A stretch of 64,000 nucleotides of DNA from Nocardioides sp. TRM66260-LWL (GTDB lineage Bacteria; Actinomycetota; Actinomycetes; Propionibacteriales; Nocardioidaceae), in NCBI RefSeq assembly GCF_020075545.1, contig NZ_JAIQZK010000004.1:281817-345816 (forward strand). The letters run 5' to 3'. Below are positions 42,111 through 49,004 of this stretch, piece after piece. A program made the translations under genes and the position numbers. The notes under the pieces were generated by a model. That model was not told the DNA's origin. It saw only the letters and a program-made list of their open reading frames with translations, and did not search any database. The first letter of the stretch is position 1. Every line of letters starts with the position of its first letter.

Positions 42111-42566
42111 TCAGACGGCAGGCGGCAGGCACCGCTCGCACGGCAGCATCCCGCCGGCCTCGAGCTGATCGCGGCCGGCGAGACTCGCTGCCGCTCCGAC
42201 GAGGAGCGAACAGGCCGGATCGTGGAAGACCAGTTGCCCCGGACGGAACGCGACCTCCACCGGTCCGCCGGACCCGGCCCCAGGCCGGGTCGACCGTCCA
42301 GCGGAGCGGACCTGGGCGGCGACGGCCGGGGTCGCTGGGCCGGGGTCGCTGCCCGGCGCAGATCCGTGGGAGGCCGCCGACTGCTCGTCCTCCGCGTCGG
42401 GGGCCGGGGCGCCGACGCGCCGCGGGCCGAGCCATCGAGTCGCCGGCACGAGGAGTGCTGCCAGGAGCGCCACGGCCATCGCGGCGCCGATGGCGGGCGT
42501 GCTCTGCTGCCACCATCCGTAGCCGCCGATCGCCGCGCTCGCGACGATCAGCACGAGGACGAGCAT
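42111..42566 (-). CDS. Small membrane protein with C-terminal Cys/His motif, unknown function
   Basis: A 151-residue protein I do not recognise. Two membrane helices (about residues 2-20 and 25-42) are followed by a Pro/Ala/Gly-rich linker. A C-terminal motif reads F-H-D-P-A-C, about 20 residues, then G-M-L-P-C-E-R-C-L-P. That H-x3-C ... C-x2-C spacing resembles the zinc-binding modules of the Ada type. The ATG at 42566 has a GGGAGG site. It closes the operon that begins with the acyl-CoA synthetase at 46151, 49 nt after the FAD reductase. A metal- or redox-sensing role is a guess. Confidence 0.6.
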   Translation of the reverse strand: MLVLVLIVASAAIGGYGWWQQSTPAIGAAMAVALLAALLVPATRWLGPRRVGAPAPDAEDEQSAASHGSAPGSDPGPATPAVAAQVRSAGRSTRPGAGSGGPVEVAFRPGQLVFHDPACSLLVGAAASLAGRDQLEAGGMLPCERCLPPAV

Positions 42567-42615
42567 CCGGCACCTCCCAGGCCACTCGGCCGCGGCCTCG
42601 CGCACGGCTCGGATC

Positions 42616-43803
42616 TCATCGGAGCACCGACTCCCAGGAGGCCCGCACCGAGATGGCGCGCCGACGACGCATGAGCAGTCCGGTCTGGTCCAGCGCGAAG
42701 CCCCCGACCAGCTGGCCGTCGAACCGGTACTGGGCGAGGAACGGGTCGGCCGCACCGCCCGCCACCGTGAGCTCCACCTGGTCCGCCGGCTCGCCGAGCA
42801 TCTGGATCTTGTGGCCGTACCACTCCGACCAGAAGTAGGGGACGATCGAGCACGGCTGCCGCTCCTCGGTGAGCGCGTTGCGCACGGCGACGACCGCCTG
42901 CTCCCCCGCCGCCGTCCAGTGCTCGTGCCGACTCGATCGGCCGTTCCAGGGATTGACCCAGCGGGCCACGTCGCCGGCCGCGTACACGCCGGGCACGGTG
43001 CTCTCGAGGTACGGCGAGCAGGTGACCCCGTCGCTGACCGCGATGCCGGAGCCCCGGAGCCAGCCGGTCGCAGGGTCGACGCCGACGCCGACGACGACGA
43101 CGTCGGCGTCGATGACCGAGCCGTCGCTGAGCCGGAGCTTCTCCAGGCGTCCCTGACCCTCGGTCCCGACGACGGTGACGCGGGTCCGCAGCTCGACGTC
43201 GTACTGACGATGCAGCACGGCCAGCCGCTCCGCGACCAACGATCCGACCGCCTGCTCGAGGGGCAGGGCCGCGAGCTCGACCAAGGTGACGTCCGCGCCC
43301 CGCGCGCGACCGCTGGCCGCGACCTCGCCCCCGATGAAGCCGGCTCCGACGACGACCAACCGGGCGCCGGGCTCCAGACGCTCCCGCAACGCCTGGGCGT
43401 CCTCGAAGGATCGGAGCGACAGGACGCCGTCCACCCCGTCGAGGACGTCGAGGGATCTCGGCGTTGATCCGGTGGCGAGGATCGCGGCGTCGAACGGCAC
43501 GTCGCCGGCCGACGTCCGGACGACGCGGTTGCGCGGGTCGAGCCCGATGGCGCGGACGGAGGTGCGCACGTCGAGGTCCAGCGCGTCGATCGCATCGAGG
43601 AGCGGAGTCGGCACCGGCGGAACGGTGCCGACGAGCACGTCCTTGGACAGTGGCGGACGGTCGTAGAAGGCCTGCGCCTCCTCGCCGATGACCACGATGT
43701 CGCCCTCGAAGCCGAGCGACCTGGCCTCCTCGACGGCCCGCGCGGCCGTCAGCGAGGCACCGACCACCACCAGCCGGTCGACTCCTCTGCGCAACGTGGA
43801 CAT
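42616..43803 (-). CDS. FAD-dependent ferredoxin reductase (putidaredoxin-reductase type)
   Basis: A 395-residue flavoprotein with an FAD motif (V-V-G-A-S-L-T-A-A-R-A-V-E), an NAD motif (V-V-G-A-G-F-I-G-G-E-V-A-A), P-L-S-K-D near the active site and A-G-D-V-A-R in the FAD site. The C-terminal reductase domain is complete. This type transfers electrons from NADH to the ferredoxins of P450 and Rieske systems, so it is the likely partner of the ferredoxin at 38079. It starts 1 nt after the enoyl-CoA hydratase stop. Confidence 0.92.
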   Translation of the reverse strand: MSTLRRGVDRLVVVGASLTAARAVEEARSLGFEGDIVVIGEEAQAFYDRPPLSKDVLVGTVPPVPTPLLDAIDALDLDVRTSVRAIGLDPRNRVVRTSAGDVPFDAAILATGSTPRSLDVLDGVDGVLSLRSFEDAQALRERLEPGARLVVVGAGFIGGEVAASGRARGADVTLVELAALPLEQAVGSLVAERLAVLHRQYDVELRTRVTVVGTEGQGRLEKLRLSDGSVIDADVVVVGVGVDPATGWLRGSGIAVSDGVTCSPYLESTVPGVYAAGDVARWVNPWNGRSSRHEHWTAAGEQAVVAVRNALTEERQPCSIVPYFWSEWYGHKIQMLGEPADQVELTVAGGAADPFLAQYRFDGQLVGGFALDQTGLLMRRRRAISVRASWESVLR

Positions 43804-43804
43804 C

Positions 43805-44611
43805 TCAGCGGCCCGTCCAGACCGGCTCACGCCGCTCGACGAACGCGGCGGTGCCCTCGCGGAAGTCCGCGGAGGCCAGGATGCGTCGCATCGCGCGCGC
43901 GTTCATCCGCCAGGGCTCGTCCTCCCAGTCCGAGCCCGCGCTGACGCTGGCGCGCAGGAGCTCCTTGGTCTCGCGCACCGCGACGGGCGCGTTGGCGGCG
44001 ATCGCCTCGGCGATCTCGAGGGCGGCGTCGAGCACCTCTCCGGGAGCGCTGAGTCGGTTCACCAGTCCCAGGGAGAGGGCCTCCTCAGCGGGGATGGAGC
44101 GCCCCGTGAGCGCGATCTCGGCTGCGATCTTCGGCGGGACCTGGCGCTGGATGCGCAGCACGCCTCCCGCAGCGGCCATCAGGCCCCGGCGGACTTCCGG
44201 AAGGCCGAAGGTGGCGCGAGGGTCGGCCACCGCCAGGTCGGAGGCGAGCACGAGCTCGGTGCCGCCGCCCAGGGCGAATCCGTTGACGGCGGCGATCGTC
44301 GGCGTCGCGACCCGGTGGCGGACGTAGCCGGCGAAGCCCCACTCAGGGTGTCCGGCGGCGTCCAGCGACTCGCCCCGGGCCAGGGCCTTGAGGTCCGCGC
44401 CGGCGCAGAAGGAGTCGCCGGACCCGGTGAGCACGATCGCACGCACGTCGTCGTCGAGGTCGGCGGCCTCGAGCGCCTCGCCGAGCTGGGTGGCGAGCGC
44501 GCCGTCGATCGCGTTCCTCGACTCGGTGCGGTCGAGGCGCAGCACGCACACGTGTCCGTGGCGCTCGACCCGGACGACGGTCCGGTCCGCTGGGGGGATG
44601 GCGGTGATCAT
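43805..44611 (-). CDS. Enoyl-CoA hydratase/isomerase family protein
   Basis: A 268-residue crotonase-fold enzyme. The oxyanion-hole segments are S-F-C-A-G-A-D-L-K-A-L and N-G-F-A-L-G-G-G-T-E-L. Of the two catalytic Glu of a hydratase, the second region reads G-L-P-E-V-R-R-G-L, which keeps a Glu; the first region (A-L-G-G-G-T-E-L) also keeps its Glu. Hydratase activity is therefore likely. The ATG at 44611 has AGGAGATC. It lies 22 nt after the acyl-CoA synthetase. Confidence 0.9.
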   Translation of the reverse strand: MITAIPPADRTVVRVERHGHVCVLRLDRTESRNAIDGALATQLGEALEAADLDDDVRAIVLTGSGDSFCAGADLKALARGESLDAAGHPEWGFAGYVRHRVATPTIAAVNGFALGGGTELVLASDLAVADPRATFGLPEVRRGLMAAAGGVLRIQRQVPPKIAAEIALTGRSIPAEEALSLGLVNRLSAPGEVLDAALEIAEAIAANAPVAVRETKELLRASVSAGSDWEDEPWRMNARAMRRILASADFREGTAAFVERREPVWTGR

Positions 44612-44633
44612 GGGGATCTCCTGGCTCCGGTGG

Positions 44634-46151
44634 TCAGCGGACCTTCGGGAAGCGGGTGGCGACGTCGGCGTACTCGGCACGGATCTCCGTCTTGCTGATC
44701 TTGCCGTTGGGCAGGCGCGGGAGCGGCTCCTCACGCAGGACGACGTAGCGCGGCACCTTGTAGTCGGCGAGGACCTCCGCGCAGGCGGTCACGACGGCGT
44801 TCTCGTCGAGGTCGCCAGTGCGAGTGATGATGGCCGCCGGCGTCTCGCCGAAGCGCTCGTCGGCAGCGGCGATCACGGCGCACTCGGCGACGCCGGGGAT
44901 GGCGGCGATCACGGCCTCGAGCTCGACGGGGGAGACGTTGATCCCGCCGGTGATGATGAGGTCCTTGAGGCGGTCGACGAAGGTGATGCGCCCGTCCTCG
45001 TCGCGCCGACCGAGGTCGCCGCTGCGCAGCCAGCCGCCGGCCAAGACCTCTGCGGTGATCTGCGGCTCGTTCCAGTAGCCCGGCGTCACGCCCGGCCCCT
45101 TGATGAGGATCTCGCCGGGCTCCCCGGGCGCGGCAGGCGAGCCGTCGCCGGCCACCACGGTGATGTCGGTGAAGATCGAGCCGGAGCCGCAGCTTCCCGG
45201 GTGCTCGCGGAACTCCTCGCGCAGGGTGGCGGTGGCGACGCCACCGGCCTCGGTCATGCCGTAGATCTGGCGCAGCGAGACCCCCTTCTCCGCCCAGGTC
45301 TCCAGGAGGGCCACCGGCACGGCGGCGCCGCCGACGATGGCCGTGGCGATCGAGGAGAGATCGGCCTCGGCGAACTCCGGCGCCGACGCGAGCGCCTGGA
45401 AGATCAGGGGCACGCCGAAGATCGCCTGCACCCGGTGCTGGGCCATGAGCGCGACCGCCCGGGACGGGTTCAGCTCGCGCTCCACCACGATGGTGCCGCC
45501 GAGCACGGTGGTCATCAGCAGTCCCCAGACGAGCCCGGGAGTGAAGGCCAGCGGCAACACCAGGATGGAGGTCGAGCCCTGCCGGAATCCCGGCTCGGTG
45601 AGGCTGGCCTCGAAGACGATGCTGAGGAGCGTGCGATTGGTCAGGATCACGCCCTTGGACAGGCCGGTGGAACCGCTGGTGAAGATGATCGAGATCGGCT
45701 CGTCGGGCTCCCGGTCTACCCGGAAGGTGGACGGCTCGCCGTCGCGCAGGACGCCGAGCTCGGCGAAGGTGACGACGCCCAGGCCCGCTCCGAGCGCGTT
45801 GGCCTCCTCGACGACGCTCTTCAGCGCGTCGGCCGCGACGACGAGGCCCGCGCTGGCGCTCGACACGATCGAGAGCATCTCCGCGGGCTTGAGTCGGGAG
45901 TTGAGGGGCACCAGGACGGCGCCCGCCTTGAGGATGCCGAGGGCTGCGACCGGCCAGACGAGCTCGTTCGGCGCCATGAGGGCGACGCGGTCGCCGGACT
46001 GGACGCCGCGGCGCGCGAGGTCCTCCGCGACCCGGCTCGACCAGGCCTCGAGGGTCGCGTAGTCCAGTGACCCCTCCTCGAAGACGATCGCCGTCCGCGT
46101 GGGCTGGGTCCGCGCCCACCAGGACAGTGCGGAGCCGATCGTGGCGCTCAT
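44634..46151 (-). CDS. AMP-binding acyl-CoA synthetase
   Basis: A 505-residue ANL-family ligase that activates a carboxylic acid as its CoA thioester. Seen are the P-loop F-T-S-G-S-T-G-L-S-K-G, Y-G-M-T-E-A-G-G, the hinge S-G-D-L-G-R-R-D and the catalytic Lys in N-G-K-I-S-K-T-E. The ATG at 46151 has AGGAG. It heads the operon ligase-hydratase-reductase-membrane protein and has operator site 7 just upstream. It could activate the acid made by the aldehyde dehydrogenases. Chain length and ring preference cannot be read. Confidence 0.92.
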   Translation of the reverse strand: MSATIGSALSWWARTQPTRTAIVFEEGSLDYATLEAWSSRVAEDLARRGVQSGDRVALMAPNELVWPVAALGILKAGAVLVPLNSRLKPAEMLSIVSSASAGLVVAADALKSVVEEANALGAGLGVVTFAELGVLRDGEPSTFRVDREPDEPISIIFTSGSTGLSKGVILTNRTLLSIVFEASLTEPGFRQGSTSILVLPLAFTPGLVWGLLMTTVLGGTIVVERELNPSRAVALMAQHRVQAIFGVPLIFQALASAPEFAEADLSSIATAIVGGAAVPVALLETWAEKGVSLRQIYGMTEAGGVATATLREEFREHPGSCGSGSIFTDITVVAGDGSPAAPGEPGEILIKGPGVTPGYWNEPQITAEVLAGGWLRSGDLGRRDEDGRITFVDRLKDLIITGGINVSPVELEAVIAAIPGVAECAVIAAADERFGETPAAIITRTGDLDENAVVTACAEVLADYKVPRYVVLREEPLPRLPNGKISKTEIRAEYADVATRFPKVR

Positions 46152-46186
46152 GGGGATTCTCCTCGGTCGATCTGGGGAGCCGCACA

Positions 46187-46207
46187 AAATCTAACGGCAA
46201 TAGTTAT
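46187..46207. promoter_or_regulatory. Palindromic operator, site 7 of 9
   Basis: The core CTAACGGCAATAG with AAAT and TTAT arms lies 36 nt before the acyl-CoA synthetase start. Confidence 0.75.
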
Positions 46208-46259
46208 TGCTGTTTGTACACAGTGGCGCGCGTCACTGTCAACGCAGCACCGTCGCACC

Positions 46260-47198
46260 TCACAGATCGAGGACGAGCGGACCCTCCAGGCACCGAGCGA
46301 CGCAGACCATCACGCAGTCGCCCCGCCCCTGCTCCTCGGCGCTCAGGACCGAGTCACGGTGCTCCGGGACCCCGGCCAGGACGGTCGTCTCACAGGTGCC
46401 GCAGGTGCCCTCGCGGCACGAGTGCTCGACCGACACTCCCGAGCGCTCGAGGGCGTCGATGATGCTCTCCCCAGCAGCGACCTCCACCTCGACGCCGGAC
46501 CGCTCTGCGCGCACCAGGAAGGCGCCCGATGTGGGCGCCGACTGCGCGCGGGCGGTGAACCGCTCGACCCTCAGCCCCTCGTCCTCGCGGTCCCGCATCC
46601 GCTCCTCGACCGCGTCGAGCAGGGCCGCCGGTCCGCAGCAGTAGACCAGCCGGCCGGGCACCTGCTCCCCCAGGACGACAGGCAGGTCGAGGAGGCCAAC
46701 CTCGTCCTGCGGCGCGATCAGCACCCGGTCGCCGAACCGAGCGACCAGCTCATCGGCGAACGCCATGCTGGCGCGACTGCGGCCGCCGTACGCCAGGCGC
46801 CACTCCGCTCCCCGCGCGTGCAGCTCCGCGACCATCGGCACCAGCGGGGTGATGCCGATGCCCCCCGCGACGAGGAGGTAGGACTCCGCCTCCTCGAGCG
46901 GGAAGTGGTTGCGCGGTCCGTCGACCTCGACCTCGTCGCCGACCGCGAGATCGCGATGCACCGCAACCGATCCGCCGCGGCCGCCCGGCACGCGCAGCAC
47001 CGCGATCTCCCAGTCGCCGCCCCGCTCGCCACACAGGGAGTACTGGCGTACGAGATCGCCAGCGAGCCGCAGATCGAGATGGGCGCCCGGCGCCCAGGCG
47101 GGCAGGGAGGTGCCGTCAGCGCGGCGCAGTCGCAGTCGGACGACGTCCGCGGCGACCTCCTCGCGCGCGACGACACGGACGGTCAGAGGGGAAGACAT
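46260..47198 (-). CDS. Oxygenase reductase with flavin, NAD and C-terminal 2Fe-2S domains
   Basis: A 312-residue reductase of the phthalate dioxygenase reductase (VanB/PobB) type. The flavin domain has R-Q-Y-S-L-C-G, the NAD domain has V-A-G-G-I-G-I-T-P-L and Y-C-C-G-P, and the C-terminal plant-type ferredoxin has C-R-E-G-T-C-G-T-C with a distal Cys (V-C-V-A-R-C). It passes electrons from NADH to a Rieske oxygenase, most likely the one at 40833. The start ATG at 47198 has no ribosome site and lies 7 nt from operator site 8, so the mRNA may be leaderless. Confidence 0.92.
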   Translation of the reverse strand: MSSPLTVRVVAREEVAADVVRLRLRRADGTSLPAWAPGAHLDLRLAGDLVRQYSLCGERGGDWEIAVLRVPGGRGGSVAVHRDLAVGDEVEVDGPRNHFPLEEAESYLLVAGGIGITPLVPMVAELHARGAEWRLAYGGRSRASMAFADELVARFGDRVLIAPQDEVGLLDLPVVLGEQVPGRLVYCCGPAALLDAVEERMRDREDEGLRVERFTARAQSAPTSGAFLVRAERSGVEVEVAAGESIIDALERSGVSVEHSCREGTCGTCETTVLAGVPEHRDSVLSAEEQGRGDCVMVCVARCLEGPLVLDL

Positions 47199-47205
47199 GG
47201 GCCAA

Positions 47206-47226
47206 ATATCTAATACTGATAGGTTT
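47206..47226. promoter_or_regulatory. Palindromic operator, site 8 of 9, between divergent genes
   Basis: The core CTAATACTGATAG with ATAT and GTTT arms fills the 34-nt gap between the reductase start (47198) and the SDR start (47233). One bound protein would block both genes. Confidence 0.75.
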
Positions 47227-47232
47227 GTGTCC

Positions 47233-48000
47233 ATGACGACGACCCTCCTCGATCGGTTCCGCCTCGACGATCGAACGATCGTCGTCACCGGGGCCAGCTC
47301 CGGCCTCGGAGCCGGGTTCGCACGGGCGCTGTCGGGCACCGGAGCCCGCCTCGTCCTGGCGGCCCGCCGCGCCGACCGTCTGGAGGACCTCGGCCACGAG
47401 CTGTCCGCCGACGGCTGCGAGGTGCACGCCGTCGTCGCCGACGTCGCCGATCCCGGGGCGTGCGCGCACCTCGCTTCGGAGGCGGTGCGGCGCTTCGGTC
47501 GCATCGACGGACTGGTGAACAACGCCGGCGTCGGAAGCGCCGTCTCGGCCCTCAAGGAGACGCCGGCCGGATTCCGTCGGGTCATCGACGTCAATCTGAA
47601 CGGGGTCTTCTGGATGGCGCAGGCCGCCGTCCCGCACATGGATCAGGGCGGCTCGATCGTCAACGTCTCGAGCGTGCTCGGTCACGTCGCGCCCCGGTTC
47701 CCGCAGGCCGCCTACGCAGCGTCGAAGGCCGGGGTGATCGGCCTGTCGCGCGACCTCGCCGCCGAGTGGGCGCGTCGAGGGATCCGGGTGAACGCGCTGT
47801 GTCCCGGCTACTTCGAGTCGGAGATGACCGCCGCCGCCGAGGGCGACGTGCTGCCCGCGATGGTGCGCGAGCAGTCGATGCTCCGGCGGTTCGGGTTCCA
47901 GCACGAGCTCGACGCGGCACTGCTGTTCCTGCTCAGCCCGGCGTCGGGCTACGTGACGGGCACCAGCCTGCTGGTCGACGGCGGCCTCAGCGCCTACTGA
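47233..48000 (+). CDS. Short-chain dehydrogenase/reductase
   Basis: A 255-residue classical SDR: T-G-A-S-S-G-L-G cofactor motif, N-N-A-G, catalytic Ser in V-S-S-V-L-G and Y-A-A-S-K, then C-P-G-Y-F and a C-terminal G-T-S-L-L-V-D-G-G. The substrate is a hydroxy- or keto-compound, perhaps a 3-hydroxyacyl-CoA. The ATG at 47233 has no clear ribosome site, and operator site 8 ends 7 nt before it. It converges on the enoyl-CoA hydratase at 48014 across 13 nt. Confidence 0.92.
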   Translation: MTTTLLDRFRLDDRTIVVTGASSGLGAGFARALSGTGARLVLAARRADRLEDLGHELSADGCEVHAVVADVADPGACAHLASEAVRRFGRIDGLVNNAGVGSAVSALKETPAGFRRVIDVNLNGVFWMAQAAVPHMDQGGSIVNVSSVLGHVAPRFPQAAYAASKAGVIGLSRDLAAEWARRGIRVNALCPGYFESEMTAAAEGDVLPAMVREQSMLRRFGFQHELDAALLFLLSPASGYVTGTSLLVDGGLSAY

Positions 48001-48013
48001 GGCCGCCGGGTCC

Positions 48014-48922
48014 TCAGGCGAGAGGCTGACCCGCGGGTCCCTCGCCCGGCCAGCGCGGCCCGTAGCCGGGGTAGTCCCGCGGCACGCGCATCGGGAACTG
48101 CGGATCGCGCTTGTCCAGGAACGAGCGCACGCCCTCGCGCACGTCCTCGCGACCGGGGAGGTCGAAGACACCCTGCGACTCGATCTCGTGGGCGTCCCAC
48201 GGCGAGGGTGCCGACAGCATCGACCAGAGGAGCTGACGCGACAGCGAGGTCGCCACCGTCGAGGTGTGCTCCACGATCTGGTTCGCCGCGGTCATAGCGG
48301 CGTCCAGCACGGCGTCGTCCGGCGCCAGCGCGGTCGCGAGACCCCCTGCCAGCAGCTCGTCCGCAGTGAGCAGCCGCCCGGAGAGCACCCAGTCCAGCGC
48401 CCTGGTCATCCCCACGATGCGCGGCAGGAACCAGCTCGACGCCGACTCCGCCGCCATCCCACGGCGCCCGAACACGAAGCCGATCCGTGCGCCGTGGGCG
48501 ACGATCCGGACGTCCGCCGGCAGCAGCATCGAGGCACCGCCGCCGACGGCGCAGCCGTTGACGGCGACGACCAAGGGCGTGCGGAGGGCGGCCATCCGCA
48601 GGGTCACGACCCCGCCGACGTCGCGCGGGACGCCGCCGATGGTGCCGAAGCGCGCGACGTACGCCGCATGCTCGGGCGAGGGCTCGCGGCCGCCGTGGTG
48701 GAAGCCCTCCGAGAGGTCGGCCCCGAGGCAGAAGTGGCGCCCCCGTCCCGTCAGGACGATCGCACCGACCTCGTCGTCGTGATCGGCCTCGTCCAGCGCG
48801 TCGACCAGCTCGGTGCACAGCCTCAGCGTCATGGCGTTGCCGCGGTCCGGCCGCGCCAGCTCGATCACCGCCACCCGGCCCTCCCGATGAGAGATCACCG
48901 TCTCCCCTGGGTGCTCGCGCAT
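48014..48922 (-). CDS. Enoyl-CoA hydratase/isomerase family protein, second copy
   Basis: A 302-residue crotonase-fold protein, longer than the copy at 43805. It carries H-F-C-L-G-A-D-L-S and N-G-C-A-V-G-G-G-A-S-M. In place of the two hydratase Glu residues it has Ala-Ser after G-G-G and G-M-A-A-E-S in the second site, so one acid is lost, which suggests an isomerase, hydrolase or other crotonase activity. A C-terminal tail (Y-G-P-R-W-P-G-E) is conserved in some actinobacterial paralogues. The ATG at 48922 has AGGAG; it diverges from the CoA-transferase gene across operator site 9. Confidence 0.85.
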   Translation of the reverse strand: MREHPGETVISHREGRVAVIELARPDRGNAMTLRLCTELVDALDEADHDDEVGAIVLTGRGRHFCLGADLSEGFHHGGREPSPEHAAYVARFGTIGGVPRDVGGVVTLRMAALRTPLVVAVNGCAVGGGASMLLPADVRIVAHGARIGFVFGRRGMAAESASSWFLPRIVGMTRALDWVLSGRLLTADELLAGGLATALAPDDAVLDAAMTAANQIVEHTSTVATSLSRQLLWSMLSAPSPWDAHEIESQGVFDLPGREDVREGVRSFLDKRDPQFPMRVPRDYPGYGPRWPGEGPAGQPLA

Positions 48923-48945
48923 TCCATCTCCTGCCCTAGCGGCTT

Positions 48946-48966
48946 AAAACGATCGTCGTTAGATTA
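48946..48966. promoter_or_regulatory. Palindromic operator, site 9 of 9, between divergent genes
   Basis: The core CGATCGTCGTTAG matches the consensus in its right half, with AAAA and ATTA arms. It lies between the enoyl-CoA hydratase and the CoA-transferase genes. The latter operon includes mftF. Confidence 0.6.
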
Positions 48967-49004
48967 ACCGGGTTGTCATCCCGTCGTCACCCCAGGAGAG
49001 ACCG

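Noticed and set aside
12309..48966. Calling the palindromes a KstR (cholesterol) regulon
   Set aside because: The KstR operator, as I recall it, centres on a TAGAAC...GTTCTA type palindrome, which differs from CTAACGTCGTTAG; steroid ring-cleavage genes are also missing.
12309..48966. Palindromes as a CRISPR array or mobile repeat
   Set aside because: Sites are kilobases apart, only about 21 bp, and always in promoter gaps. No cas genes or inverted terminal repeats are seen.
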